From UBA2336 sp964597075 (GTDB lineage Bacteria; Bacteroidota; Bacteroidia; Cytophagales; Cyclobacteriaceae), in contig CAZQXC010000010.1 of NCBI GenBank assembly GCA_964597075.1, forward strand, positions 1-40,449: a stretch of 40,449 nt of DNA, written 5' to 3'. Under the pieces are notes generated by a model. It was not told the origin of the DNA, did no database searches, and saw nothing but the letters and a program-made list of their open reading frames with translations. Made by a program: the position numbers and the translations under genes. Position 1 is the stretch's first letter. Each line of letters opens with the position of its first letter. Positions 16,140 through 23,489 of this stretch are shown here, piece after piece.

Positions 16140-16982
16140 ATGAGAGCCATTTGGAAAGGCCACATCCGTTTTTCGCTGGTAACGATTCCTGTTCGGATTT
16201 ACAATGCCATCGATTCTGCCCAAACCTTAAGTTTTAACCTATTATCGCGAAAGGGACATAACCCTGTGTCGTATGAGAAAAAGGACAAAGTAACGGGTGA
16301 AACGCTGAAGACTGAGGATATCATTAGAGGGTACCAATATGAGCCTGGGCAATTTGTAATCATCGACCAGGAAGATTTCGATAAGGTAAAACTGAAGAGT
16401 ACGCGCATTATAGATATTGAAGGGTTTGTGCAGGCTGATGAAGTGCATGCCACATTATATGAATCACCGTATTACATAGGACCTGATGGTGATGTTGCAG
16501 CCAGAAGCTATGGATTATTGTGCGAAACCCTGAAACAAACAGGGCGTGTGGGTGTGGGGCGCGTTGTGCTTCGTGATCGAGAAACAATTATATTGTTAAG
16601 TCCGCATGATAACGGATTGATGGTTTATCGCCTTCGTTACCCGAATGAGGTGCGAAGAATACAGGAGGTGCCGGGTCTTTTGGAAACAACTTCAACCGAT
16701 ATGGAACAGCTCAAATTGGCTAAAACCCTGGTGGATTCTATGACCCGCCATTTTGTGGACATCGAGATGAAAGACAATTACACGGAGGAACTCAAGAAAA
16801 TGATTCAGGCCAAAATTGACGGCAAGGAGATTATTACTGTTACCGAAGAAGAGCCTGAGGTGGTAGATATAATGACGGCCTTGAAAGCCAGTATTGAACA
16901 AGCCAAAAAGAAACCCATGGAAAAGGCTAAAGGAAAAGCCGAAGAAGAGAAAAAGGTTTCAGTTAAAAGGAAGTCTGCCTAG
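16140..16982 (+). CDS. ku: DNA end-binding protein Ku (NHEJ)
   Basis: This 280-residue protein begins MRAIWKGHIRFSLVTIPVRIY, the classical start of bacterial Ku, and continues through the Ku beta-barrel/arch core (RKGHNPVSYEKKD, GYQYEPGQFVIIDQED, YESPYYIGPDG, LRYPNEVRRI). Bacterial Ku forms homodimeric rings on DNA ends and recruits LigD. The C-terminus (about 255-280, AKKKPMEKAKGKAEEEKKV) is lysine-rich, as in many bacterial Ku proteins where it aids DNA binding and threading. Length and core are intact. LigD is at 7745-10066 on the same strand but with eight genes between, so coregulation is not shown by the layout. Confidence 0.96.
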   Translation: MRAIWKGHIRFSLVTIPVRIYNAIDSAQTLSFNLLSRKGHNPVSYEKKDKVTGETLKTEDIIRGYQYEPGQFVIIDQEDFDKVKLKSTRIIDIEGFVQADEVHATLYESPYYIGPDGDVAARSYGLLCETLKQTGRVGVGRVVLRDRETIILLSPHDNGLMVYRLRYPNEVRRIQEVPGLLETTSTDMEQLKLAKTLVDSMTRHFVDIEMKDNYTEELKKMIQAKIDGKEIITVTEEEPEVVDIMTALKASIEQAKKKPMEKAKGKAEEEKKVSVKRKSA

Positions 16983-17033
16983 TAAATGTCACTAGACATT
17001 AATCACCAGTAATTAATATTCCTGATTCATCCT

Positions 17034-17041
17034 TACCTTTG
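17034..17041 (+). promoter_or_regulatory. -7 box TACCTTTG, leaderless promoter
   Basis: TACCTTTG matches TAnnTTTG exactly and ends 4 bases before ATG 17046, so transcription should begin at or within a few bases of the start codon. Confidence 0.55.
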
Positions 17042-17045
17042 CCTC

Positions 17046-17642
17046 ATGGCGAAAGTGGTAAAATTTCCGGGGCCCGCTCCAGTTAAATTCGGTTTACAAA
17101 AGGCGCTGAAAAAAAAGCGCAGTGAACTGGAACGGCATGGCCAGCTTAACCTGTTTCAGGGCGGGCGGGTTATTAAGCTTGGTCAGTTATCAACTTTTGA
17201 AGAAGCGTTTTTGCTGGATGAGCAAGGCGATTGTATAAATGCCAAAAATCTTTACCATAAAGCTATTGAAGAAGGGGAGAGCCTGGCCGATGCCTATTGT
17301 AATTTAGGTATATTGGAGTCATGCGAAGGGAACCACCCCCGTGCTATTGATAATTTTACCCTGGCGCTAAAGGAAGACCCAAGACATTACGAGTCGCATT
17401 ATAACCTTGCCAATCTGTATGCTGAAGTAGGAAACTACAACCTCGCAAAAGTGCATTACACCATCGCCATTGAGCTTGAGCCAAACTATCCCAACAGTTA
17501 TTTCAATTTAGGCTTAACCCTTGCGGTAACCAAAGAATTCAGTGAAGCTGTTGAAGCCCTTAGCCACTTTACACGTTTATCACCTGCTGATGATCATAAG
17601 CAGGTCAATCAACTTATTGATCAACTTACTTCGTTGCTTTAA
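17046..17642 (+). CDS. Cytoplasmic TPR protein
   Basis: The 198-residue protein has a basic, proline-containing N-terminus (KVVKFPGPAPVKFG, ALKKKRSEL) without a signal peptide, then about four TPR units from residue ~55: FEEAFLLDEQGDCINAKNLY, ADAYCNLGILESCEGNHPRA, YESHYNLANLYAEVGNYNLA and PNSYFNLGLTLAVTKEFSEA. It is probably a protein-binding scaffold. A -7 box lies directly against the start codon. The gene stands alone downstream of ku; a functional link to repair is possible only by position. Confidence 0.82.
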   Translation: MAKVVKFPGPAPVKFGLQKALKKKRSELERHGQLNLFQGGRVIKLGQLSTFEEAFLLDEQGDCINAKNLYHKAIEEGESLADAYCNLGILESCEGNHPRAIDNFTLALKEDPRHYESHYNLANLYAEVGNYNLAKVHYTIAIELEPNYPNSYFNLGLTLAVTKEFSEAVEALSHFTRLSPADDHKQVNQLIDQLTSLL

Positions 17643-17780
17643 TTCACACCAGCCAGAACGTTAGGAAAAACAGAATAAGCCTGTAAAGTTCAAGTGCAAG
17701 AACACGCTGAAAAATTCCAGTATACCTTTAATGATTTAACCACAACTTTTAGAGGTATGTTCGTGAAGCGTATACAAATT

Positions 17781-18296
17781 TTATTTGCTTAGTTGTTTAA
17801 TTGTTCTTCTTGCCCTGGAAATAAACCCGGCTGAGCCATAGGGCAGATGATCTTCCAAAACTAAAAGTAATTCCTTTTTCAGGTCAGGCTTATCTCTGGC
17901 AATATTAGCTAACACGGTCATGGAAAACACCCTTACTGCGATGGGTTCTTTCGGATCCAGAAGATACTGAAAGCAAACGTGAGCAGCTAAGCCTTGTAAT
18001 TTTGCGGGAATATTTACATACTGAAGTAGTCGAACGGTATTGCGTTTTATAGCATTATGCTGAGGTTCTTTTATAAGCTTTTGCAGGAGCAGTTTCAAGT
18101 AGGGTTTAACCAATTCCGGATTCTTCTCAACGCAAATGCTCAAAGGCCAGGAGGCTCGCTGAGTTAAACGGTAAGGCCCCGTTAAGAATAGGTTAATCAA
18201 GACTTGAAATCTTTGCCGATCGTTTCCGATATCGTTAACAATCCGCAATACTTGCGATTTACTGGAGGCTTTTAATAATTCTTGTTGAAGGTTCAA
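17781..18296 (-). CDS. Small HEAT-repeat-like conserved protein
   Basis: This 171-residue protein is all helical with repeated LLQxxL patterns (VKPYLKLLLQKLIKEPQHNA, IKRNTVRLLQYVNIP, EPIAVRVFSMTVLANIARDKP), consistent with HEAT/ARM-type solenoid repeats. Family members of this size occur across Bacteroidota, where they are sometimes misnamed adenylosuccinate lyase; no lyase motif is present here. No signal peptide. Function unknown; repeats of this type usually bind proteins or nucleic acid. Confidence 0.75.
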   Translation of the reverse strand: MNLQQELLKASSKSQVLRIVNDIGNDRQRFQVLINLFLTGPYRLTQRASWPLSICVEKNPELVKPYLKLLLQKLIKEPQHNAIKRNTVRLLQYVNIPAKLQGLAAHVCFQYLLDPKEPIAVRVFSMTVLANIARDKPDLKKELLLVLEDHLPYGSAGFISRARRTIKQLSK

Positions 18297-18343
18297 TAGA
18301 CTGATCGCTGATTTGATTTCTGATTATCCCAAAAATACTCAAA

Positions 18344-18499
18344 TCATTTCTTTCGTTTCTTAATCTCGTCCAACATGGATTTTGGAATTTCCAGGCAGGA
18401 ATAATGCTTGTGATGCTCCTGGTGCCACGCTATGCGCTGATCACGTGTAGGGTTTTCAGGCATGGGGTGAACGAGATGCCATTCCCTATTCAATTTCAT
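18344..18499 (-). CDS. Small conserved-type protein of 51 residues
   Basis: An intact frame from ATG 18499 to TGA at 18344-18346 encodes MKLNREWHLVHPMPENPTRD and on to a lysine-rich end DEIKKRKK. The composition (REWH, RIAWHQEHHKHYSC, with six histidines and one cysteine) is typical of a small family I have seen annotated as hypothetical in many bacteria, where the motif reads MPKN followed by QRxxWHxEH. The His/Cys cluster at residues 25-35 could bind metal. It lies downstream of the HEAT-like gene on the same strand with a 45-base longer stretch before that gene's start, so it is probably expressed separately. It is below usual length cut-offs and easily missed. Confidence 0.7.
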   Translation of the reverse strand: MKLNREWHLVHPMPENPTRDQRIAWHQEHHKHYSCLEIPKSMLDEIKKRKK

Positions 18500-18623
18500 A
18501 GTTCCAAATTAGATTCCATACTTGTCATTTGATATGATCATTGTCAGTGGTCTGCTTGATCTTGATCAGACAAATTCACAAAGAATTGAGCGACATTGAA
18601 TAGTGATCATTAAAGATGGAAGT

Positions 18624-19070
18624 ATGAAAAACACAGGAATATGGATAGATACACGCGAAGCGATGATTGTTCACCTGGAAAAAGGAGAGTCCATTCGCAT
18701 TCTTCACGTCCTGTCAGACGCTGAACGTAAGCCTAAAATTGAAGGAGAGAAATCAAAACGGACAAAGCGGGGGGGTATTGGCTTTGATTACGAAAGCTCG
18801 CAGAAAAGCAAATTCGCAGAAGATCTGAAAAAATACTACACCAGGATTATACAGGTGTTACATGGAGTAGATAACCTTTATATTCTTGGTCCTGCTGGGG
18901 CAAAACTTGAACTTGAAAAGGAGCTTAAGAAGAATCCGGAGTTGAAGTCAAAGCTTTTAAAGGTTGAAGCTTGCGATAACTTGAGTGAAAATCAACTTAT
19001 CGAACGGATTCGCCTGTACTTTGAATCAGTAGAATCCACATCGACAAAAAAGGTCAGGTTAGCACGCTAA
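18624..19070 (+). CDS. Conserved small protein, translational-machinery/eRF1-like
   Basis: I prefer ATG 18624 over GTG 18603 because MKNTGIWIDTREAMIVHLEK is the normal N-terminus of this family; it gives 148 residues. The middle contains SQKSKFAEDLKKYYTRIIQVL and LYILGPAGAKLELEKEL, then VEACDNLSENQLIERIRLYF. This layout (WIDxREAxIV, then a GPAxxKxEL loop) resembles short bacterial proteins annotated as translational machinery proteins, or as relatives of archaeo-eukaryotic release factor domains. I cannot confirm the fold by eye. It overlaps the convergent gene by 4 bases, with interlocked stops in CTAA. Confidence 0.7.
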   Translation: MKNTGIWIDTREAMIVHLEKGESIRILHVLSDAERKPKIEGEKSKRTKRGGIGFDYESSQKSKFAEDLKKYYTRIIQVLHGVDNLYILGPAGAKLELEKELKKNPELKSKLLKVEACDNLSENQLIERIRLYFESVESTSTKKVRLAR

Positions 19071-19429
19071 GCGCTGTATCTGTACACACGTGAACCAGCT
19101 TCCCACTCTGACATTTGGTTGATAAGTTCCTTTTCCTGCGGGGAAAAGGTAGCTTCTTTTGATTTCCGGATGGATTGAAAATATTTTTCAAGACTCGGGA
19201 AGAATTGTAACCGATATTTAAAAACAGTTTTACTTCCAATGGCCTTTTTCAGGTCGCGAAGTGAGGAGCGATCATCAATCCAAAGCAGGTATAACGAGTT
19301 GCTTTCAGCAGACCCTGGCATAAATGGAAAATTTGATTTATCCAGATTGCGTAGTACTTCTTCCTTAAAATCCGGTTTTCCGGAAATATAAACAGTAATC
19401 CATTCAATAGAGAACACTCCTTCTTTCAT
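19067..19429 (-). CDS. Conserved hypothetical protein, 120 residues
   Basis: The protein reads as a small soluble alpha/beta domain (WITVYISGKPDFKEEVLRNL, LYLLWIDDRSSLRDLKKAIG, YRLQFFPSLEKYF) with no signal peptide and no motif I recognise. The first strand-helix-strand (TVYISGKPDF..VLRNL..FPFMPG) looks like a regulatory or binding domain. Its 3' end overlaps that of the 148-residue gene by 4 bases. A perfect 9-base inverted pair, TTCACAGTA (19432-19440) and TACTGTGAA (19515-19523), lies just upstream of its start and may mark a regulatory region. Confidence 0.65.
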   Translation of the reverse strand: MKEGVFSIEWITVYISGKPDFKEEVLRNLDKSNFPFMPGSAESNSLYLLWIDDRSSLRDLKKAIGSKTVFKYRLQFFPSLEKYFQSIRKSKEATFSPQEKELINQMSEWEAGSRVYRYSA

Positions 19430-19716
19430 CTTTCACAGTATTTACTTACGGGCTTCCGTGCAACCTCCAACGATAGTATGGTGCAGACGTATTCGTAAAA
19501 AATTATTTGTAACGTACTGTGAATCAATTATTTTATAGTTTCAATGCAATATAAACGAAAGTGGATGCATAAGGTTCTATAAAATGAGAAATGATTTGAC
19601 TTATTAACAGGAAAGGAAAAAGTCTAACCCATGCGATGCTGAAAGATAGATACGGAAGCTCTTGTTGCTACCTGAGCTAATTGGTTTATTTTTACCTGTA
19701 TTTTAAATGTGATGTT

Positions 19717-19989
19717 ATGCCTGTGTTTAATACTCAACAAATATCGGAGATCAATACCCTCATTGCAGCCATTGAAAAGGAGATAAAGCCGAAATCCGAA
19801 ATTGGCGCCCGCGACAAAACCTTTTTAACATCTGTTTTGAAAGCAAACAAAGTAGAAAAAAAGCCATTGTATTTTGCTTGCAAACGGGAGTACTCCGATT
19901 TTATAGTTTCCCATTTTGTGAAGGAAAAGGGAGCGATTAAAAATCGCTTTCATATGAATAACCAGTCTTGTATTTTTATTCTTACCTGA
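19717..19989 (+). CDS. Hypothetical protein, 90 residues
   Basis: I choose ATG 19717 (MPVFNTQQISEINTLIAAIE) over the first possible start at 19681, because the upstream codons read as a hydrophobic non-conserved stretch. The N-terminal half is helical and charged (EIKPKSEIGARDKTFLTSVLKANKVEKKP). The C-terminal half is basic and aromatic (LYFACKREYSDFIVSHFVKEKG). I do not recognise the family. It precedes the phospholipase D gene by 27 bases on the same strand and may be cotranscribed with it. The 287 bases upstream (19430-19716) hold no gene I can support. Confidence 0.5.
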   Translation: MPVFNTQQISEINTLIAAIEKEIKPKSEIGARDKTFLTSVLKANKVEKKPLYFACKREYSDFIVSHFVKEKGAIKNRFHMNNQSCIFILT

Positions 19990-20016
19990 ACGATATGAAG
20001 TAATCCGGTAACCCCT

Positions 20017-21186
20017 ATGAGCAAGTTACCCCGATATGGAGCGAAGTACCATCCACAACATGCTGTAAGATTAGTCCGGGCGGGTCATGAATTCTTTGAT
20101 CTGCTTGATCGTCTCATGGAGCAGGCCCAGCACACTATTCACCTTCAAACCTACATTTTGGTTGACGATGAAACGGGCGGAAGAGTTGTTCGCGCATTGA
20201 TCCGGGCTGCTAGAAGAAACGTCAGAGTATATGTTATTGCCGATGGATATGCATCCCAGGATCTTTCTGATGAATTCATTCAAAACCTTTCTGCTAACGG
20301 AATATATTTTCGGTTCTTTGGCCCCCTGTTGAAGAGTAAATATTTTTATTTTGGAAGAAGGCTTCATCATAAGGTTTTCGTAGTTGATGGAATGTACAGT
20401 CTGGTAGGGGGTATCAATGTTGGTGATCATTATAACGACACAACGACAAATGTGGCCTGGCTTGATTGGGCGGTGTATACCGAAGGTCCCGTGAGTGCTA
20501 CCCTGGAAAAAATCTGTGAGGCTCGTGTAAAGAATACAATTAACCGTTCGCATCAAAGGAAGGTTGCAACAAGTGTTGTAGAGGATGAAAAAAAGGGCTT
20601 GTTGGTAAGACTACGTATTAACGATTGGGTTCGTAGAAAAAGAGAGGTAACGATCAGTTATCTTGAAATGCTTCGTCATGCAAACTCACATATCACGTTG
20701 ATTTCCAGTTATTTTATACCGGGTAACATTATGCGTAAGTATTTGGCCCGGGCTTCCGCACGCGGTGTAAAGATTAAGCTTATTGTTGCCGGAATATCAG
20801 ATGTTGCTGTGGCCAAAAACGCAGAACGATTTATGTATCGGTGGCTACTTAAGAATAATATTGAAATTTATGAGTATCAACCCAAAGTTTTGCACGCCAA
20901 GTTGACAACGTATGACGGCAAGTGGGTATCTGTTGGATCTTACAATTTTAATAACATCAGTGAATATGCCAGTGTAGAACTTAATCTTGATATCCAGCAT
21001 GAAGGCTTTGCACAAGATGTTGAAGCAAGAATTGCCCGGATTATAAAAAATGACTGTATTAAGATTACTGAGTCCATGCACAACCAAAACCAGAATTTAT
21101 GGAACCGTTTTATTCAAAGGAGCTCCTATGATATTTTTAGGTTTGTATTTTTTTTATTTACTTTTTATTTCAAGCAAAAAGATTAG
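20017..21186 (+). CDS. Phospholipase D family protein, cardiolipin-synthase-like
   Basis: This 389-residue protein has the two HxKxxxxD catalytic motifs: H117-K119-D124 in HHKVFVVDGMYSLVGGINVGD and H293-K295-D300 in HAKLTTYDGKWVSVGSYNFNN. Each is followed by the usual GGxN- or GSxN-like turn. The N-terminus (QAQHTIHLQTYILVDDETGG) matches phosphatidyltransferases of the cardiolipin synthase group, but the two N-terminal membrane helices of ClsA are absent, so it resembles the shorter ClsB-type. It probably joins phosphatidylglycerol with another lipid at the inner membrane. The last residues (FRFVFFLFTFYFKQKD) are very hydrophobic and may insert into the membrane. The stop lies 7 bases from the convergent gene. 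Confidence 0.9.
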   Translation: MSKLPRYGAKYHPQHAVRLVRAGHEFFDLLDRLMEQAQHTIHLQTYILVDDETGGRVVRALIRAARRNVRVYVIADGYASQDLSDEFIQNLSANGIYFRFFGPLLKSKYFYFGRRLHHKVFVVDGMYSLVGGINVGDHYNDTTTNVAWLDWAVYTEGPVSATLEKICEARVKNTINRSHQRKVATSVVEDEKKGLLVRLRINDWVRRKREVTISYLEMLRHANSHITLISSYFIPGNIMRKYLARASARGVKIKLIVAGISDVAVAKNAERFMYRWLLKNNIEIYEYQPKVLHAKLTTYDGKWVSVGSYNFNNISEYASVELNLDIQHEGFAQDVEARIARIIKNDCIKITESMHNQNQNLWNRFIQRSSYDIFRFVFFLFTFYFKQKD

Positions 21187-21193
21187 GTTGAAA

Positions 21194-22204
21194 CTAGTTC
21201 CCGCGTATTCTTTGAAAAAGTGCCCGTATGGTTTTCTTATTCCAGTTCGCAAATCTTCCACGCTGTATTACTAACAGATTTTCATCCGGATGACTGAGGT
21301 AAAAATGAAATACAAATTCATTCTCGGGTGAGGCCCAACCCGTTATTTGTCCAAAGCGAAGATCATTAAATATCAATTTTCCATCTTTTCTTTTCACTGA
21401 ATAATATCCTTGTGAGAAGCGGATCAGGTATTGAAGTGATTCATGTCCTGCTACTTCGTTCAGCAGTTCTTTATTTCTGCGGAAGTATTGAAAGTCGATT
21501 ATTTCTTGTCGATCAAATACTGATCGGTGTGCAATGTGAAACCCACTGTCATCCTCAACAGCAATGAACCAAAGCCACGTGTTGAGCGGTGTGGGTGTAG
21601 TGAAGTAGCGTTTGTAGGCTATACCTTGTTTAACAAGTGCAGACTTTACATCTGTCTCAATGGTTTGTTTATTATAGAGTGCATAAAGTAAATATCCGGA
21701 GCTAAGTAGTAAACTGTACAGCGCCAATTTTCTTCGTGAAGGATGATTAGTTTTGAGAATGAGCAAAGCTATAGCTGCAATATCAAGCCAAGCGGAGAAG
21801 AAAGGATCGGCTACAAATAAAAAGTGAAATGAAATGCGCACATGATTGAAAGGTTCAAACCAGCCAGTGCCATAGGCATTACACCCGTCAATCAGTATAT
21901 GAATAAGCATTTGTAGCCCAAAGAAGACCAACCAGGAGCGAAGGGGCATATCCGGTTTTCGATACCACCGGTCGGCAAAAAGTGAAAATCCAAGAGTAGT
22001 AAGTCCAATAAATAAAAAGGAATGCGTAAACCCACGGTGGGCCAGCAGGTTTTCTGAGAAGGACATCCAAAAGGAAGCTACAAAATCAATGTCGGGCAGG
22101 CTTTGTGCTATGGCGCCAAGCAACAATGCCGACTTACCAATGCGTTTGCCGGCCAATGCTTCTCCAACTACAGCCCCAAGGGCCAAATGCGTTATTGAAT
22201 CCAT
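21194..22204 (-). CDS. YdjM/DUF457-like membrane-bound metal-dependent hydrolase
   Basis: The 336-residue protein begins MDSITHLALGAVVGEALAGK and shows the conserved metal-site residues of this family: DSITH, SLPDIDF, HRGFTHS and HILIDGCNAYGTG. Four or five membrane helices occupy residues ~1-175, and the remaining ~160 residues are a soluble beta-rich domain (WLWFIAVEDDSGFHIAHRSV, GQITGWASPENEFVFHFYLS). The family (LexA-regulated YdjM in E. coli) has predicted but poorly defined hydrolase activity, possibly on phospholipids. It is divergent from the desaturase gene. Confidence 0.88.
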   Translation of the reverse strand: MDSITHLALGAVVGEALAGKRIGKSALLLGAIAQSLPDIDFVASFWMSFSENLLAHRGFTHSFLFIGLTTLGFSLFADRWYRKPDMPLRSWLVFFGLQMLIHILIDGCNAYGTGWFEPFNHVRISFHFLFVADPFFSAWLDIAAIALLILKTNHPSRRKLALYSLLLSSGYLLYALYNKQTIETDVKSALVKQGIAYKRYFTTPTPLNTWLWFIAVEDDSGFHIAHRSVFDRQEIIDFQYFRRNKELLNEVAGHESLQYLIRFSQGYYSVKRKDGKLIFNDLRFGQITGWASPENEFVFHFYLSHPDENLLVIQRGRFANWNKKTIRALFQRIRGN

Positions 22205-22340
22205 TCTTATAGCAAGCTTCCTTTAACAAATTCCAAGATAAGACCATTATGGCCTCACCGCATATGATATTCGTCATTTCCATTGGGGGAGAACGATTTT
22301 CAGATTTTAGTGTTATAATGCAGATAATTAAATTCATGGC

Positions 22341-23411
22341 ATGTCAAAAGTAAGTTTCGATAACACTCAAAGCGTCTTTTTTAAGGCCATTAAAGAAAAG
22401 GTTGACCAATATTTCATAGATCATAACCTGAATCCGGCAGGAAATTGGAGATTGTATGCCAAGGGATTATTTCAGGTTTTAACAGCCCTTTCATTGTATG
22501 TAACACTTGTATTTTTTACCCCAGCCCCCTGGCTGTCGATTATCCTTTGTGGGTTACTGGGTATTAATCTTGCCCTCATTGGTTTTAATGTGATGCATGA
22601 AGGTGGACATCAAAGTTTCTCAAAGCATTCCTGGATCAACAATATTTCAGCCTTTTCATTAAATTTTTTGGGTGGTAATTCGTCTTACTGGAAAGTAAAG
22701 CATAATGTGAACCACCATACCTATACAAACATTGAGGGCATGGATTCTGATATTGATGTTTTACCTTTTATGCGATTGCATGATGAGCAGCCACGCTACT
22801 GGTTTCATAGATTTCAGCATATTTATTGGGTATTGCTCTACGGCATATCTTACCTGGTTTGGGTTTTCTACGATGACTTTCAAAAGTACTTTACGGGTAA
22901 GATAGCGGTACACATGGAAGCCAGAAAGTGGAAACCGAAAGAACATTTTGTGTTCTGGTTTACCAAGTTCGCCTATGTTGGTGTTTACGTTGTTCTTCCG
23001 ATTTTTATGGTAGGGTTGGTTAATGCACTTCTAGGGTTTTTTATTATTACGTTTATTACCGGCTTATTTATCAGTATTGTTTTTCAATTGGCCCATGTTG
23101 TGCAAGGCACTCAATTTCCTGCACCCGATCAACATTCGAACAAAATTGAAAACGAATGGGCTATACATCAGGTTACCACAACAGCAAATTTCGCCACCCG
23201 GAGCAAAACGTTATACTGGCTTTTGGGTGGATTAAATTTTCAGATTGAACATCATCTTTTTCCCCGGATAAGTCATATTCACTATCCACAGGTTAGCAAA
23301 TATGTTAAAGAAGTGTGTAAGGAGTACGGGATTGTCTATGTAGAATACTCCTCTATGTTTAAGGCATTCTATTCACACCTTGTACATCTGCGAAGATTAG
23401 GGATGGCGTAG
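22341..23411 (+). CDS. Membrane fatty-acid desaturase, front-end (linoleoyl-CoA) type
   Basis: This 356-residue protein contains the three histidine boxes of membrane di-iron desaturases: HEGGH at 86-90, HNVNHH at 121-126 and QIEHH at 301-305. Glutamine in the third box is the hallmark of front-end desaturases (delta-5/delta-6 group). No N-terminal cytochrome b5 domain is present, so electrons must come from a separate donor. About four membrane helices (50-85, 175-190, 210-250) place the boxes on the cytoplasmic face. It introduces a double bond into acyl chains of phospholipids or acyl-CoA, likely for membrane fluidity. ABC-F follows 78 bases downstream with its own promoter. Confidence 0.9.
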   Translation: MSKVSFDNTQSVFFKAIKEKVDQYFIDHNLNPAGNWRLYAKGLFQVLTALSLYVTLVFFTPAPWLSIILCGLLGINLALIGFNVMHEGGHQSFSKHSWINNISAFSLNFLGGNSSYWKVKHNVNHHTYTNIEGMDSDIDVLPFMRLHDEQPRYWFHRFQHIYWVLLYGISYLVWVFYDDFQKYFTGKIAVHMEARKWKPKEHFVFWFTKFAYVGVYVVLPIFMVGLVNALLGFFIITFITGLFISIVFQLAHVVQGTQFPAPDQHSNKIENEWAIHQVTTTANFATRSKTLYWLLGGLNFQIEHHLFPRISHIHYPQVSKYVKEVCKEYGIVYVEYSSMFKAFYSHLVHLRRLGMA

Positions 23412-23458
23412 CAATTTTTTTGTTTTAGAACGTACTGGGGAACATCATTCCTTCCTTG

Positions 23459-23466
23459 TACCTTTG
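23459..23466 (+). promoter_or_regulatory. -7 box TACCTTTG upstream of ABC-F gene
   Basis: This is an exact match to TAnnTTTG, ending 23 bases before GTG 23490. No convincing -33 TTG at 19-21 bases upstream. Confidence 0.45.
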
Positions 23467-23489
23467 CGCCCTATTAAAACGTTTACGTT

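Noticed and set aside
16985..17000. AATGTC-ACTA-GACATT after ku as a terminator
   Set aside because: The stem is only six bases and AT-rich, and no T-run follows.
19432..19523. Perfect inverted pair TTCACAGTA/TACTGTGAA as a strong regulatory element
   Set aside because: The arms are 74 bases apart and no promoter box is found between them; it is recorded only as a possible regulatory mark of the 120-residue gene.
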